Assembly (NCBI GenBank): GCA_025093985.1
Contig: JACAAK010000009.1
Location: forward strand, 806,001 to 870,000
DNA length: 64,000 nucleotides
Origin: Calvatia gigantea
Taxonomy: Eukaryota; Basidiomycota; Agaricomycetes; Agaricales; Lycoperdaceae
Reading direction: 5' to 3'
The translations under genes were made by a program, and so were the position numbers. The notes below the pieces were generated by a model. The model had not been told where the DNA came from. It saw nothing but the letters and a program-made list of their open reading frames with translations, and made no database searches. The number at the start of each line of letters is the position of its first letter. Position 1 is the stretch's first letter. Positions 31,296-43,060 of this stretch are shown here, in pieces.

Positions 31296-34200
31296 ATATC
31301 GATGATTCGGCCGCTATCAGTCGAGGAGATTCCACGTCACATGATCCACCTTCCTTATCTGTCGACACACTATCCTGTTACATGATCTCTCCGCTCACTT
31401 TCACTTCCTCGTCATTCTCCCCTATCAACAATCCTCAAGAAATATACGATATCTCCTTCCCTAATATCATAAATTATGTGCAACATATCGAAGCTTCAAG
31501 TCTCGCCTACAAGAAAGTCGCAAACTGAATACGACCAGTCACAACCACCCTTCCCGAAAATTTTCGCATTGTGCAACGAATTCCCTGTGACCCATTAGAA
31601 AACATGCCTAAGCTCCCTACTCATCCTCCCGACTTCACACCAAGCTTACGCTACACTCTAGAACGCAAAGAGGCTATGCAGGTTAACAAAGAGAATTTCT
31701 TATCAGACGAGGAGGAAAAGCTTGTACATCACCTTATCAAGGCGCAAGAACTTGCCTTTGCATGGTCTGAGGAGGAGAAGGGAAAGTTCTCAGATGAATA
31801 TTTTGACCCTGTCACTATCCCCACCATCGAACACGTTCCCTGGGTATGCAAGAATATACCAATACCACCAGGAATCTACCACCAAGTCATTGAAATCATC
31901 AAAGTGAAGATTGCAGCTGGCGTTTATGAACCATCCAACTCCTCCTACCGATTACGATGGTTTTGCGTACTCAAGAAGGATGGGAAATCACTACGGCTCG
32001 TACACGACTTACAGCCGCTCAATGCCATCACGATTAAGGACAGTGGACTGCCGCCTACTGTGGAACACTACGCAGAGTCATTTGGAGGACGAGGATGCTA
32101 CGCCGTTTTTGACTTATTCGTTGGATTTGATCAGCGCTCACTAGCACCTGAATCTAGAGACCTCACAACATTCCAATGCCCAGTCGGCACCCTTCACCTC
32201 ACCTCTATCCCGATGGGTTACACCAACTCCATGCAAATTCAACAAGGCGACCTCACACACCTTCTCCAACCCGAAATCCCTCACATCACCATGCCCTTCA
32301 TTGACGACGTACCTGTCAAGGGACCTGAAACTTGTTATGAAACTGCGGACGGCTTCGAAGTGATCCCCGAAAACCCCAACATACGAAGATTTGTATGGGA
32401 ACACCTTAACAACGTCAACCGAGTCCTCCAACGCATCAAACACGCAGGCAGGACCTTCTCAATACTGCCAGAATCCAGAAAGTGGTTGACTGGCCACCAT
32501 GTAGGAACGTTATGGAGATAAGGGGGTTCCTTGGGACGTTAGGGACCATCCGGATGTTTATTAAGGACTTTGCAGCTATCTCAAGGCCGTTAGTTCACCT
32601 GACAAAGAAAGAGGTTGAATTCGAGTTTACGGAGGAACACCAAGCTGCTATGGACGAACTCAAGACACTTGTGCAAAACTCACCCGCTATTCGAGCTATC
32701 AACTACTCAAGCCCTAACGAAGTCATACTCGCAGTCGACACCTCCCATATCGCAGTCGGCTACATTCTCTCACAACAAGGCGATGACAACAAACACTATC
32801 CCTCAAGATTCGGCTCAATTACACTCAATGATCGCGAATCACGATACTCACAAGCGAAGCTGGAGTTATTTGGTGTATTCTGAGCACTAAAGGACGTCAA
32901 GATTTGGATTATAGGAGTGAAGGATTTAGTTGTGGAAGTCGACACGAAGTACATCAAAGGAATGATTAACAACCCCGATATCCAGCCAAATGCCGCAATG
33001 AACCGATGGATTGCAGCCATCCTCCTCTTTGACTTTCGCCTCCGACATATTCCCGGGTGAGAACACGGCCCTGACGGACTCTCGTGACACCCTTGAGCAC
33101 CAGAAGACCCAGTGGTCAACGACGACTATGAAGAATGGATCGATTCTGCCAATGCCTTCACCCTCTCAGCACGAAACCAGCACGCAGTACGGCAGCACAT
33201 CTATGACACTAGGGACGATACCTGGTGGCCAGAAACTTGCAATACGTTCACAATTGAATTCCTCAATGAAATTGGGCCAGTACAAGCCACTTTACAGCAA
33301 CTCGGACGACCTCCTCTAACCACCACTAATCCCTCAACCTCCCCTGTCGAGATCCTCACCAATGCGAACGCTGACACACCCCTACCTTTGACCCCAACAA
33401 TCCCACACTCCGAAAAGGCCAAAACGTGCGATCTCGAACTTCAACAAGTCCATGCATTTCTCAAGGACCTCAAACGACCACAAGGCATCTCCAAAGATAC
33501 CTTCAAGCGCTTTGTACGGATCGCGGCTGGATTCTTTACTAGAGATGGAAAGCTATGGAAGAAGGATAATAGGAATAAGCACAAGCTGGTGATAGAGGAA
33601 GGGAGAAGATATGAGCTGATACGGCAAGCACATGATGAACTCGGACATAAGGGCATATTTACCACCCGTATCCGCCTTTTAGAACGCTTCTGGTGGCCAG
33701 ATCTCGACCACGACGTGCGCTGGTTCATCAAGACATGCCACGAATGTCAAACGCGCCTCACACACCACTTCCACATCCCCCCGACTGTCCCAACACCCCT
33801 CTCGCTCTTTCGCAAAGCCTACATTGATACCATGTTCATGCCATGCTCAAACGGCTACCGCTACATCGTTCACGCCCGCTGTTCACTCTCCTCATACCCA
33901 GAATGGAGGATGCTTCATGCCGAGAACGCCCGCTCGCTCGGAACCTTTATATTCGAAGATATACTATGCAGATGGGGAGCTATTGAGGAAATTGTCACAG
34001 ACAACGGCCCAGCCTTCGTACAAGCCGCGGAATACCTCTCAGCACGATACAAGATCAACCATATCCGCATTTCACCCTACAACTCCCACACAAATGGTCC
34101 TGTTGAACGAAGACACTTTGATGTTCGCGAAGCACTCGTAAAGGCAGCAGAAGGGGAAGAAAGTCGCTGGACAACAGTCGCGCCCTCAGTATTTTGGGCA

Positions 34201-34857
34201 GAACGCATCTCTATCCAAAAATCCACAGGCTATTCACCCTACTACATCGCCCATGGCCTCGAACCCCTCCTTCCTTTTGATCTCGCTGAAGCTACCTACC
34301 TCACCCCGAAACTCACTAAACCCCTCCCCACTGCCGACCTCATTGCTCAATGTGCGATTCAGCTTCAAAAGCGGCCTCATGACCTCGCACATGTCAAGGA
34401 GATGGTACTCAAGGCCAGATATGCATCAATACGCAAGTTCAACAAGAAGTTTGAAAACACTATCCACGACTTCAACTTCGATCCCGGCACCCTCGTTCTT
34501 GTACGAAATTCACGCTACGACAGTGACGTTGGCAGCAAAACTAAGCCACGCTACTTCGGCCCTATGATCGTGCTGCGACGAACAACCGGAGGATCATACA
34601 TCCTCTCCGAACTCGACGGATCCATCTCCAAGCTCCGATTCACTGCCGCCCGCCTTGTTCCTTACCACCCTCAAGACCTCCGAGCCATACCTCTCACAAA
34701 GATTACAGACGTGTCCCCTGATCAACTCGATGACCACACCTACGATGTCGAGCCACCCCTCCCTGAAAACAAGTCTTCAAACTTGGTATCCATCAACGTC
34801 GGACATTCCTCGCATTGCTTATCTACACTCAAAGACCAAGAAACCAAGGTATCCTGA
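31256..34857 (+). pseudogene. family F pol: RT, RNase H, integrase
   Basis: The frame is -1 relative to gag, with about 40 bp overlap. RT (31571-32521): YRLRWFCVLKKDGKSLRLVHDLQPLN, GCYAVFDLFVGFDQ, MPFIDDVPVKGP. RNase H (32482-32883): IRGFLGTLGTIRMFIKDFA, VILAVDTSHIAVGYILSQ. The integrase ORF (33112-34857, 581 codons) has a zinc domain (H...H, CHECQ), core with TDNGPAFVQA and PYNSHTNGPVERRH, and a C-terminal SH3-like part. Breaks: TGA near 31526, a deletion plus frameshift between RT and RNase H (about 32455-32485), and TGAs near 32881 and 33058. Distinct lineage from the chromoviruses here; no chromodomain seen. Confidence 0.9.
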
Positions 34858-35086
34858 AGGTGTGCCCTTCCACCGGTAGATAGTTGGGGGCAGTGCTCGG
34901 AACCTATGGGTCGTAACACCCTCCGAGTCATACATGGCATTCAACTGCCTGTAGTCCCCCAACCCTTGGGTTTGTCATTGACCACCGCCACCCCTCGCTC
35001 CATCCCGTCACCTCAATCCACAGCTCTCGCTTCGTCACCTACACACCCGACTGACCAGGAGGTCAGTATTAAAACTCCCCAGTAGG
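34858..35086 (+). other. family F 3' untranslated stretch before the 3' LTR
   Basis: Between the pol stop and the LTR; no ORF. It ends in CCCCAGTAGG. A clear polypurine tract is not obvious. Confidence 0.6.
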
Positions 35087-35796
35087 TGTGGAGATTGCAT
35101 GTCGGCTGCCTTCGGAACAGCACCCGACAAGCATCTCACACTAATTAGTCTGCCCTCCGAAGATTTCGTCACCCCGACCATTCATCAATCCGTCGCCGAT
35201 CTGCTCGTTCCTCGCTCATTACACAACTGTCCATTTCACCTGCCATACGTCGTGTTTTAGACCACTACCCACTTTAATAAAATTTCACTGCACATCTTTC
35301 TCGTTACCGACATTTTTTTTCTAATTCAGACTCTTCGCCTCCGTAGTTGCACATTCACTCGTTGTGTTTCAAAAATTTCAACATTTTACCACAGTTCCCT
35401 AGCCTAACCTTCATTATACTAACTCAACTCATTTGCTATACAGATTCAGTATTTGTAGATAACCGTAGAAATTGAACACTGGACAAGTTGTCTACAGTAT
35501 AAATACAGTTGAGCCAGTAGAGGCTTGACACCTAGTAATTGGATACCCACTTTTCTCACTCTCGAAGTCTCGCTCCGAACTCTCTCAGCATTGTCTCTCG
35601 TTGTCGGTCGCTCTCTCGTTGACTCTCAGTCCACGCTCGTTCTGAACTCTTGTCTTCAATGACGCCATCACTCTCGCTCCTCATTCTCTTGTGTTCCCGG
35701 CCTCTGTCTCTCCCTTCCTGGACCTGGTTTCGAAGCCTCGTGACTGACGGACGCAGCCACACCCTATTTTCGTTGAACCGCCGCCTCATCTCTTCA
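35087..35796 (+). repeat. family F 3' LTR (710 bp)
   Basis: Same length as the 5' LTR; differences are transitions, nearly all at CpG. The LTR hairpin is decayed at both CpGs here. Confidence 0.93.
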
Positions 35797-37404
35797 GGGG
35801 CAAATGGAAGGCAGCATTTCTGACCAATGAAGGACTGTTTGAGCCCACTGTAATGTACTTTGTGCTAAGCAACTCACCTGGAACATTCTCCAGGATGATG
35901 ACCAGCATCTTTTGAGACCTACTGCAAAATGGAGACATCATAAATTATATGGATGATTTCGCAATCCCAGGAGACACAAAGGAACAACTAAAAGAAAGAA
36001 CAGTACGATTCCTGTCATGGGCAGCTGAGTACAACCTCTGCTTTAAATGGACAAAGTGCATATTTAACACTGAAGAAATTCCCATGTTAGGAGTAAAAAT
36101 AGGACACAGACACATTGAAATGGAAGAAGAGAAAGTCAAGGCCGTATGAGACTGGCTAGAGCCAAAAAACAAAGAGGGGGTGGAATGCTTCCTAGGTTTC
36201 ACAAACTACTACTGCCGGTTCATTAAAAACTTTAGTAAAATTGTGACCCCACTCAACCAACTCAAAGGGGCTGTTGAATGGAAATGGAAAGAAGAACATC
36301 AGTCAGCCTTCGATGAACTAAAGCAAAAAATCATGGAAGAACCCATCCTCACATTACCATAAAGAAAGGGACAATTTCGAGTAGAAGTCGATGCCTTGAA
36401 CTACACACTAGGAGGAGTTCTGTCACAAGAACAAGACAAGCAATGGCACCCAATTGCATTCACATCATGGACACTCTCCCTAGTAGAACAGAACTACGAA
36501 ATCTATGACAAAGAACTACTAGCCATTATTCATGCTTTGAAAGAATGGTGACATTATCTACTGGACACAGAAGAGAAGTTTGAAATCTGGACTGACCACG
36601 AGAATCTCAAGTACTATAGAGAACCCCAGAAGCTTAATGGACGACAAGCAAGATGGTACCTAAGACTATAGGACTATGACTTCACACTACAACATATGTC
36701 AGGCAAAACAAACACAAAGGCAGATTTACTGTCCCAAATTCGCCAAGAACCAGATGAGGAAAATGATGGAGTAATCACCATGATCCGAGAAAGTTGGCTA
36801 CAAGACAAACCAGAAGACAAAGAAAAATCCAAAGAAACCATCCTACTCCATGCAGAATTGTTCATCACACTGATGTTCATAGACTGGATAAAAGCAAATT
36901 ACTGAAAAGACATGATCATCACCACGAAGCTTCTAAATAAAGAACCTGACATCACAGAACATAATGGAGTTATCTATAGAGGAAGCAGCATATATGTGCT
37001 ACCAGACCCCACACTTCACAAAGAAATCCTACAACAATATCATGATGCACCAGATGCAGGACATCCAGGACAACATAGAATGATCGAACTGATCACCAGG
37101 GACTATTGGTGGCCATCCATACAAAACAACATCAGAAAATATGTCAAAGGATGTCAGGATTGTCAAAGGAACAAACCTCGCATTGTGCCATTGAAAATAC
37201 CACTACACCTACTCCCAATACCAAATGGACCATGGGAAGAGATAAGCATTGACCTCATTGGACCATTGCCAGAATCAGAAGGGAGGGATGTGATCCTGGT
37301 AATTGTCGATCATTTCACAAAAATGATACAACTCATGCCAACAAAAATAGACATATCATCAAAGAGAATCACACAGCTCTATAGGAATGAAATATGGAAG
37401 TTAC
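35797..37404 (+). pseudogene. gypsy E pol, part 2: RT, RNase H, integrase start
   Basis: Continues from 27922: WKAAFLTNEGLFEPTVMYF, NYMDDFAIPGDTKEQ (intact YMDD), RNase H VEVDALNYTLGGVLS and WTDHENLKYY, integrase zinc domain (HHRMIEL...CQDCQ type, 37030-37170) and core start ISIDLIGPLPESEGRDVIL. Several TGA, TAA and TAG stops. It stops at ...RNEIWKL, where gypsy G is inserted. Confidence 0.9.
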
Positions 37405-37708
37405 TGTTGTGAACTTTCGACTATTCCTGTCTGATCCATACTTGTCTACATTCCACCTTTACATTGTGCCTGTTTCGTCTATTCTAGCCCAGCGATCTCT
37501 GAGTATTGACTCATAGTATTACCACGCCATTATCATCGGACATTTCATGTAGTACCTCCATCCATTCAACTGGATGCTCACTGTATTTAAGCGTACATAC
37601 ACACTCCTGTATTCAGTATGCTTAACCACTTAGTTCTCTCCCCTTACTCGCCCTCAAGTCTTAGCCCAAAGTTGCAACCTGAGGTAAACTCAGACTAAGG
37701 TCATAACA
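37405..37708 (+). repeat. gypsy G 5' LTR (304 bp)
   Basis: TGTTGTGAACTTTCG... with TATTTAA at about 37584 and ATGCTTAACCA at 37618-37628. The primer-binding site TGGTTAAGCGT follows at 37711-37721. Confidence 0.92.
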
Positions 37709-37787
37709 TTTGGTTAAGCGTCCCTACCTCACCTTGCAAGGAGTAGGCTGAAACAGGCCTGAACAGGAGTAACCCAGGAGTCAGTAT

Positions 37788-38915
37788 ATGAGCTCAAACC
37801 CAGACGAATACAGAGAACCAAATCTCAAAGTCACTGATGACAAATCCAAGACATCAGACAAAGAAGAAACAGAGAATCCCAAAGTACCTGAAGAACCAAC
37901 CAAAGAAATGCACAGAGAACCCAGAGCAAACCCAGCAGAAGAAGAAGTCTTATCAGAACTTCTAAATGAACTTGACCTGGCAGAGGAAGAGTTAGTCCAT
38001 CAGGAGAAATCAGACAAATCAAGCTCAGATGAAACAGAATCAGAAACCAACTCCAACATGACCGACAACACAGTAATACCTGCAACAATGCCCAGTGGAA
38101 AAGGCTTAGTGCCAGACCCAGGGTTTTTCAATGGCACCTGCACCAAGTTTGATGACTGGTGGAGAGCAATGACGCTCTTCATGAAGTTCAACAAAATAGC
38201 CTCAGCAGATGATAAAGCTATAGCAGTCTTAGCCAAGCTACGAGGAGGAACTGCAGGAGCATATGCAGCCATGAGAGCACCAGCCATCCTGGAATCTGAA
38301 GATTCAGTAGACTGGAAGGTGTTCTCTGAGGAATTTAGAAGGACCTTCTCAGATGATGCCTCAAACAGTAAGGCAGAATGGCAGATCAAAAAATTCAAAC
38401 AAGGAAACCGAAACACCGCTGACTACCTAATCGAATTCGAAGTTTTGAAAAGCAAAGCCAAGACTGATAGCAAGCACGCCATGTTCCTACTTAGGAAAAA
38501 TGCCCAACAGGATATCATACATACAATCACTGGCTATCCACCTTCAGCCAGACCAGACACATATACAGAATGGAAAGAAGCCATACTTTCTGTTGGACAA
38601 GGATATGAAGCATCCGAATACTGAGGAGACAGAAAAACAAACACTGGTACCACCTATGGGGATATGGGTGAACCTATGGAGATAGGAAGTAGGCGTCACA
38701 TCTTCAATGACAAAGGAGAACCAAAATGCTACAATTGTGGCATTTTTGGCCACATTGCCAAAGACTGCAAAAAGCCCAAGGGGTTAATATGCTACAACTG
38801 TGGCAAGAAGGGGCACATAGCTAAAGCCTGCACTGCACTCAAGAAGATCCAAGTCCAAGGAGTAGAAGAAGTCACCAACAAAGAAGGGAAGGATTTTTCC
38901 AAAGACTCTGAGTAG
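37788..38915 (+). pseudogene. gypsy G gag, one in-frame TGA
   Basis: MSSNPDEYREPNLKVTDDKS, acidic N-terminus, gag core (FDDWWRAMTLFMKFNKIAS; FRRTFSDDASNSKAEWQIKKFKQGNRNTADYLIEFEV) and two intact CCHC knuckles (CYNCGIFGHIAKDC, CYNCGKKGHIAKAC at 38725-38835). The only break is TGA at 38622-38624. Close to functional; 375 codons in total. Confidence 0.92.
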
Positions 38916-41414
38916 GCACTACCTTGAGAGTCAAAAAGCTTGCATCTAGGATATCAGACAAATTCTACATGATTCCTCAGAGAAGAAAGCGTGAACTAAA
39001 TCTAAAAGGGAAAATACAAATGGCAGGGAAAGAAATAACAGTCAACACCATCATAGACTCAGGATGCACAACCAGCAGCATCAGCAAAAAACTAGTAGAT
39101 GAAGAAAGACTCCCTACCTGGAAACTGGAACAACAAATTTTGGTACTAAATGCAGACGGAATACCTAACCAAGGCAGAAGAGTAATAGAGACCACCACGA
39201 TCAACATCAACATCTAGGGACATAAGGAACAAATCAAGGCCTCAGTCGTACAACTACAGGATAGAGCAGAAGTCTTCCTAGGACATGATTGGCTAGTCAA
39301 ACATAACCCAGAGGTAGATTGGAACAACAGAGAGATCAAGTTCACCTGATGCCCACCAGGCTGCCAATTCCCCCATCAGAACATTCCTATCACCGAAAAA
39401 ATATGAAGCAGAGCCACTATAGAAGACCTATGGGAAGAAGAAGATGAACCAGACCTGACCAAACTGGAAGACCTACCAGACTATGTACAACCATTCACAC
39501 ACTTATTCAACAAAACGACATTCAACAAACTCCCAGAATGAACCGAATGGGACCATGAGATAGTTCTAACCGAAGATGCCCCAAAAGAAATAAGTGCAGG
39601 GACATACAACATGACGGTCAAAGAACAGGATGAACTTAAGTCATTCATCAAGGAAAACCTAGAATCGGGACAAATACAACCATTGAAATCCCCATATACA
39701 GCACCAACATTCTTCATCCCAAAGAAAGATGGATCCAAAAGGCTAATCCAAGACTACAGACGACTAAACAACATAGTAATCAAAGACAAAACACCATTAC
39801 CAAGAATTGGTGAAGTAATCGACAAGCTTGGAAAAGCAAAATATTTCAATAAGCTGGACATCATCTGAGGATACAACAATATCAGGATCAAAGAAGGAGA
39901 CGAATGGAAAGCCACCTTCCTCACCAATAAAGGACTCTTTGAACCAACAGTCATGTATTTTGGCCTAAGCAACTCACCAGGAATGTTCTCCAGAATGATG
40001 ACAAGCATCTTCTGCAACCTCTTACAAAACGGAGACATCATAAACTATATGGACAACTTTGCCATCCTGGAAGACACTAAGGAGCAACTAAAGGAACAAA
40101 CAATATGATTTCTAGAACGGGCAGCCCAGTACAATTTATGCTTCAAATGAACCAAGTGTATCTTTGATGCAGAAGAAATCCCAATGCTAGGAGTTCAGGT
40201 AGGACATGGACGAATTGAAATGGAAGAGGATAAAGTAAAATCGGTATGGGAGTGGCCTGAACCCAAGAACACCAAAGGGGTAGAAAGGTTCTTGGGTTTT
40301 GCAAACTACTATTGACGTTTCATCAAAAACTTCAGTATGATTGCAGGGCCCTTAAACAAACTCAAAGGAGTAACCACATGGGAATGGACACAAGAACACC
40401 AAGACTTGTTCAACCGACTCAAGAAATGTATCACCGAAGAACCCATCCTGACATTGCCACAAAGACATGGCCAATTCAGAGTAGAAGTCAATACATCGGA
40501 CTATGCATTAGGAGGGGTACTTTCACAGCTACAAGAAGACAAATGGCATCCAATCGCTTTCACATCATGAACACTGTCACTGGCAGAATGGAACTATGAA
40601 ATATACGACAAAGAGTTGTTAGCCATTGTCCATGCCCTGAAGGAATGGAGACATTACCTTCTAGATGCTGAAGAAAGATTCAAAATCTGGACTGACCACA
40701 AGAATCTCAAGTATTACCAAGAACCACAGAAGTTAAATGGATGACAAGCATGGTGGTATCTGTGGCTACAAGACTATGACTTCACACTATGACATGTACC
40801 TGGGAAAACAAACATGAAAGCCAACCTGTTATCCCGAATCCACCAAATGCCAGAAGAACAAGAAGATAAACTAGTCACTATGATCCGAGAAAGCTGGCTA
40901 CAGACGGAAAGCACAGACAGCACAGTGCTCTTACGAGCAGAATTATTCATCAAACCAAACTTCCTAGAATGAATTCGAAGCCAAACCCAATGAGAAACAA
41001 CAGTCCTAACTGAACTAAAGAAGCAAGGATCCCAACTCACCGAAGATGGCAGAGTTATCTACAAACAGAATAGCACATATGTCCTGCCCGACCAGAAACT
41101 ACAAGAAGAAATCCTAATACAGTACCATGATACCCCAGATGCAGGACACCCAGGACAACACAGGATGACAGAACTGATCAGCCAAGACTACTGGTGGCCA
41201 TCAATACGAAAGGATATAAAAAGATATATCCGAGGATGCCAAGCCTGCCAAAAAAACAAATCAAGAACGACGCTGCTCAAATTACCACTACACCCTCTCC
41301 CAATACCAAATGGACCTTGGGAAGAAATCAGTGTCGACATGATCAGACTACTGCCAGAGTCTAAAGGAAAAGATGCAATACTAGTCATCGTGGACTATTT
41401 CATAAAAATGATAC
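38916..41414 (+). pseudogene. gypsy G pol, part 1: protease, RT, RNase H, integrase start
   Basis: Protease NTIIDSGCTTSSISKKLVDEE (39045-39110) with a TAG at 39215. RT 39611-40250 with YMDN in place of YMDD at the active site. RNase H VEVNTSDYALGGVLSQ; integrase zinc domain (HRMTELISQDYWWP...CQACQ, 41160-41260) and core start SVDMIRLLPESKGKDAIL. Many TGA codons where B has Arg (for example the FTS-TLS and YY-RFIK positions). Interrupted at 41414 by copia I. Confidence 0.9.
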
Positions 41415-41822
41415 TGTTGAATCTCGATCCGTACCACTACATTGGTTCAGTCTATTTATAGCTGAAACGGATTCTTGAGTACTTCACTCTTGAAGAGAGA
41501 TAACGAACAATGTACTAGACCACACTCTAGGTTGCTGGTCATGGTCTATTAAATAGAACAATGTACGCAGTATGCTCTGTATATGCTACTGGCAGATAAG
41601 ACCTCACCTGTATTAGGTAGAATGGCGCACAGACCAGAACTATTAGATATATAAGACCTATGTAGTATGCGTATATTCTTTAGACAATCCAGTCTATCTT
41701 CTGCCCACCATACCTCTAAGATATCCTTTAGCAACAGTCTACAACACGCATCTTAACAAACCCAGTGAGTACGACTCCCCTCCACCACTAGCGTAAGCTA
41801 TCGTGGTGTACTCGTCTTAACA
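41415..41822 (+). repeat. copia I 5' LTR (408 bp)
   Basis: TGTTGAATC...CGTCTTAACA, with a TATTTATAG box about 40 bp in and ATATATAAGACC further on. Confidence 0.94.
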
Positions 41823-41834
41823 GGTTATGGGCCC
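41823..41834 (+). promoter_or_regulatory. copia I primer-binding site (half initiator tRNA-Met)
   Basis: GGTTATGGGCCC directly after the LTR is complementary to the anticodon arm of eukaryotic initiator tRNA-Met, not to a tRNA 3' end. The same motif follows the LTR at 53821 and, decayed, at 61328. Confidence 0.75.
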
Positions 41835-41999
41835 TGACCGCCGCTCACTCCAACCGCGCTTTACAACGCTGGTAGAGTGTAGGAAGCTATAGTCATATGC
41901 AACCTGGGAGACGGTGGCCCTTTGGTCCATTTGATCCCTGAGTCTGTTCCATGTTGCGACGCGTGCATCACGCACTGCTGTCCTACATGATGCTAACGC

Positions 42000-43060
42000 A
42001 TGTTTGCCCTATTCTTAGATATGTCTAAACTGGCTTCTGCTCCACCGGGTTTTGTTCAAACCCCTAGTGGACAGCTTCCCGTCCTTACTGGAACGGGTAA
42101 CTACACTATCTGGTTGCTTCGCCTTCGGTCTGCACTTATGTGCATTTCCTTAAACGATTGCTCTTGGACCGGATGGGATTTCTCTGGAGCACAGGACGAA
42201 CCAGTGCAATACGAGCAGCTCTATGGACCTGCTCACCCCGCTGTTCCGGCTTCCGGCACTACGCCGGCATGTCCCACATGACCAGGAACCCCAATTCCTG
42301 CGACTGCTGAGGAGCACCGCAGTGTTGGAATGGCCAACAACCTCCAGATGCGGGCTCTTGGGTTGATTGAGGCAACTCTCCCCAACAGCATGTTGAAGCA
42401 TTCAGCCCGGAATGCACGCGCACTCTGGTCCCAGTTGCAGGGCCAATACGGCCTTCCTGGACCAGCCCAGGTCTATAATGAGTTCATTCACGCTATAACG
42501 TTTGAACTCCCTCTCGGTGGTGACCCCTTGCTCAAGATGAGTGAGCTCCAACAGATCTTCAGGCAGCTTGATGCCATGGATAGTGGCATCACTCCGGAGA
42601 TCGAAACGATGATCCTCCTCCACTCCCTCCACCCGTCTTTGAGCCATGTAGCTCAGACACTCCTCACCTCGAACACGTCGCTTCACGAGCTGACGTGGGA
42701 TAAGGCCCGAAGCGGTATTATTGCCGCTTATGCCTCCAACCAGACTGCCCACATGCAACAAGCGTGCTTTACTTCATGACAAGGAGGTGGGCAGCAGTGG
42801 CGGCTGCCCCAGCAGCAAGGGAAGCAGCAGCCTTCGGGGTCTAAAAAACCCCAGCAGCAGCCCCAGCAGCAGCAGCAGCAGCAAAAGCCATCTGGAGGAG
42901 AAGGCGACGGCGAGAAGAAACACCGATGGTGCCCCTGAGGAAAAGGAAAAGGAAAGGGAAAGGAGGGAGGTGCGCAAGGCAATGCCGCCACCTCTTCCGG
43001 ATATGTCCAGGACGTGGACTTCATGTCGCAGGCACAAGCAATGCTGCCACCTTCCATACG
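42000..43060 (+). pseudogene. copia I gag region
   Basis: In-frame ATGs at 42000 and 42021 (MSKLASAPPGFVQTPSGQLPVLTGTGNYTIWLLRLRSALM). The copia-type gag (UBN2-like) part continues to about 42770 (SMLKHSARNARALWSQLQGQYG, LLHSLHPSLSHVAQTLL). A Gln-rich run from CAG repeats (42780-42900) and a Lys/Gly-rich basic stretch follow. TGA codons at about 42279, 42777 and 42937 break the frame. Confidence 0.88.

Larger units (their letters stand above)
27923..35796 (+). mobile_element. LTR retrotransposon family F, full length (7874 bp), nested in gypsy E
   Basis: LTRs 27923-28632 and 35087-35796 (710 bp each, TG...CA). GGGG flanks both ends (27919-27922 and 35797-35800), and removing the element restores the E RT frame (KEGGKWK). 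A hand comparison finds 12 LTR differences, 11 at CpG. Gag-protease, RT/RNase H and integrase ORFs lie between. Confidence 0.94.
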
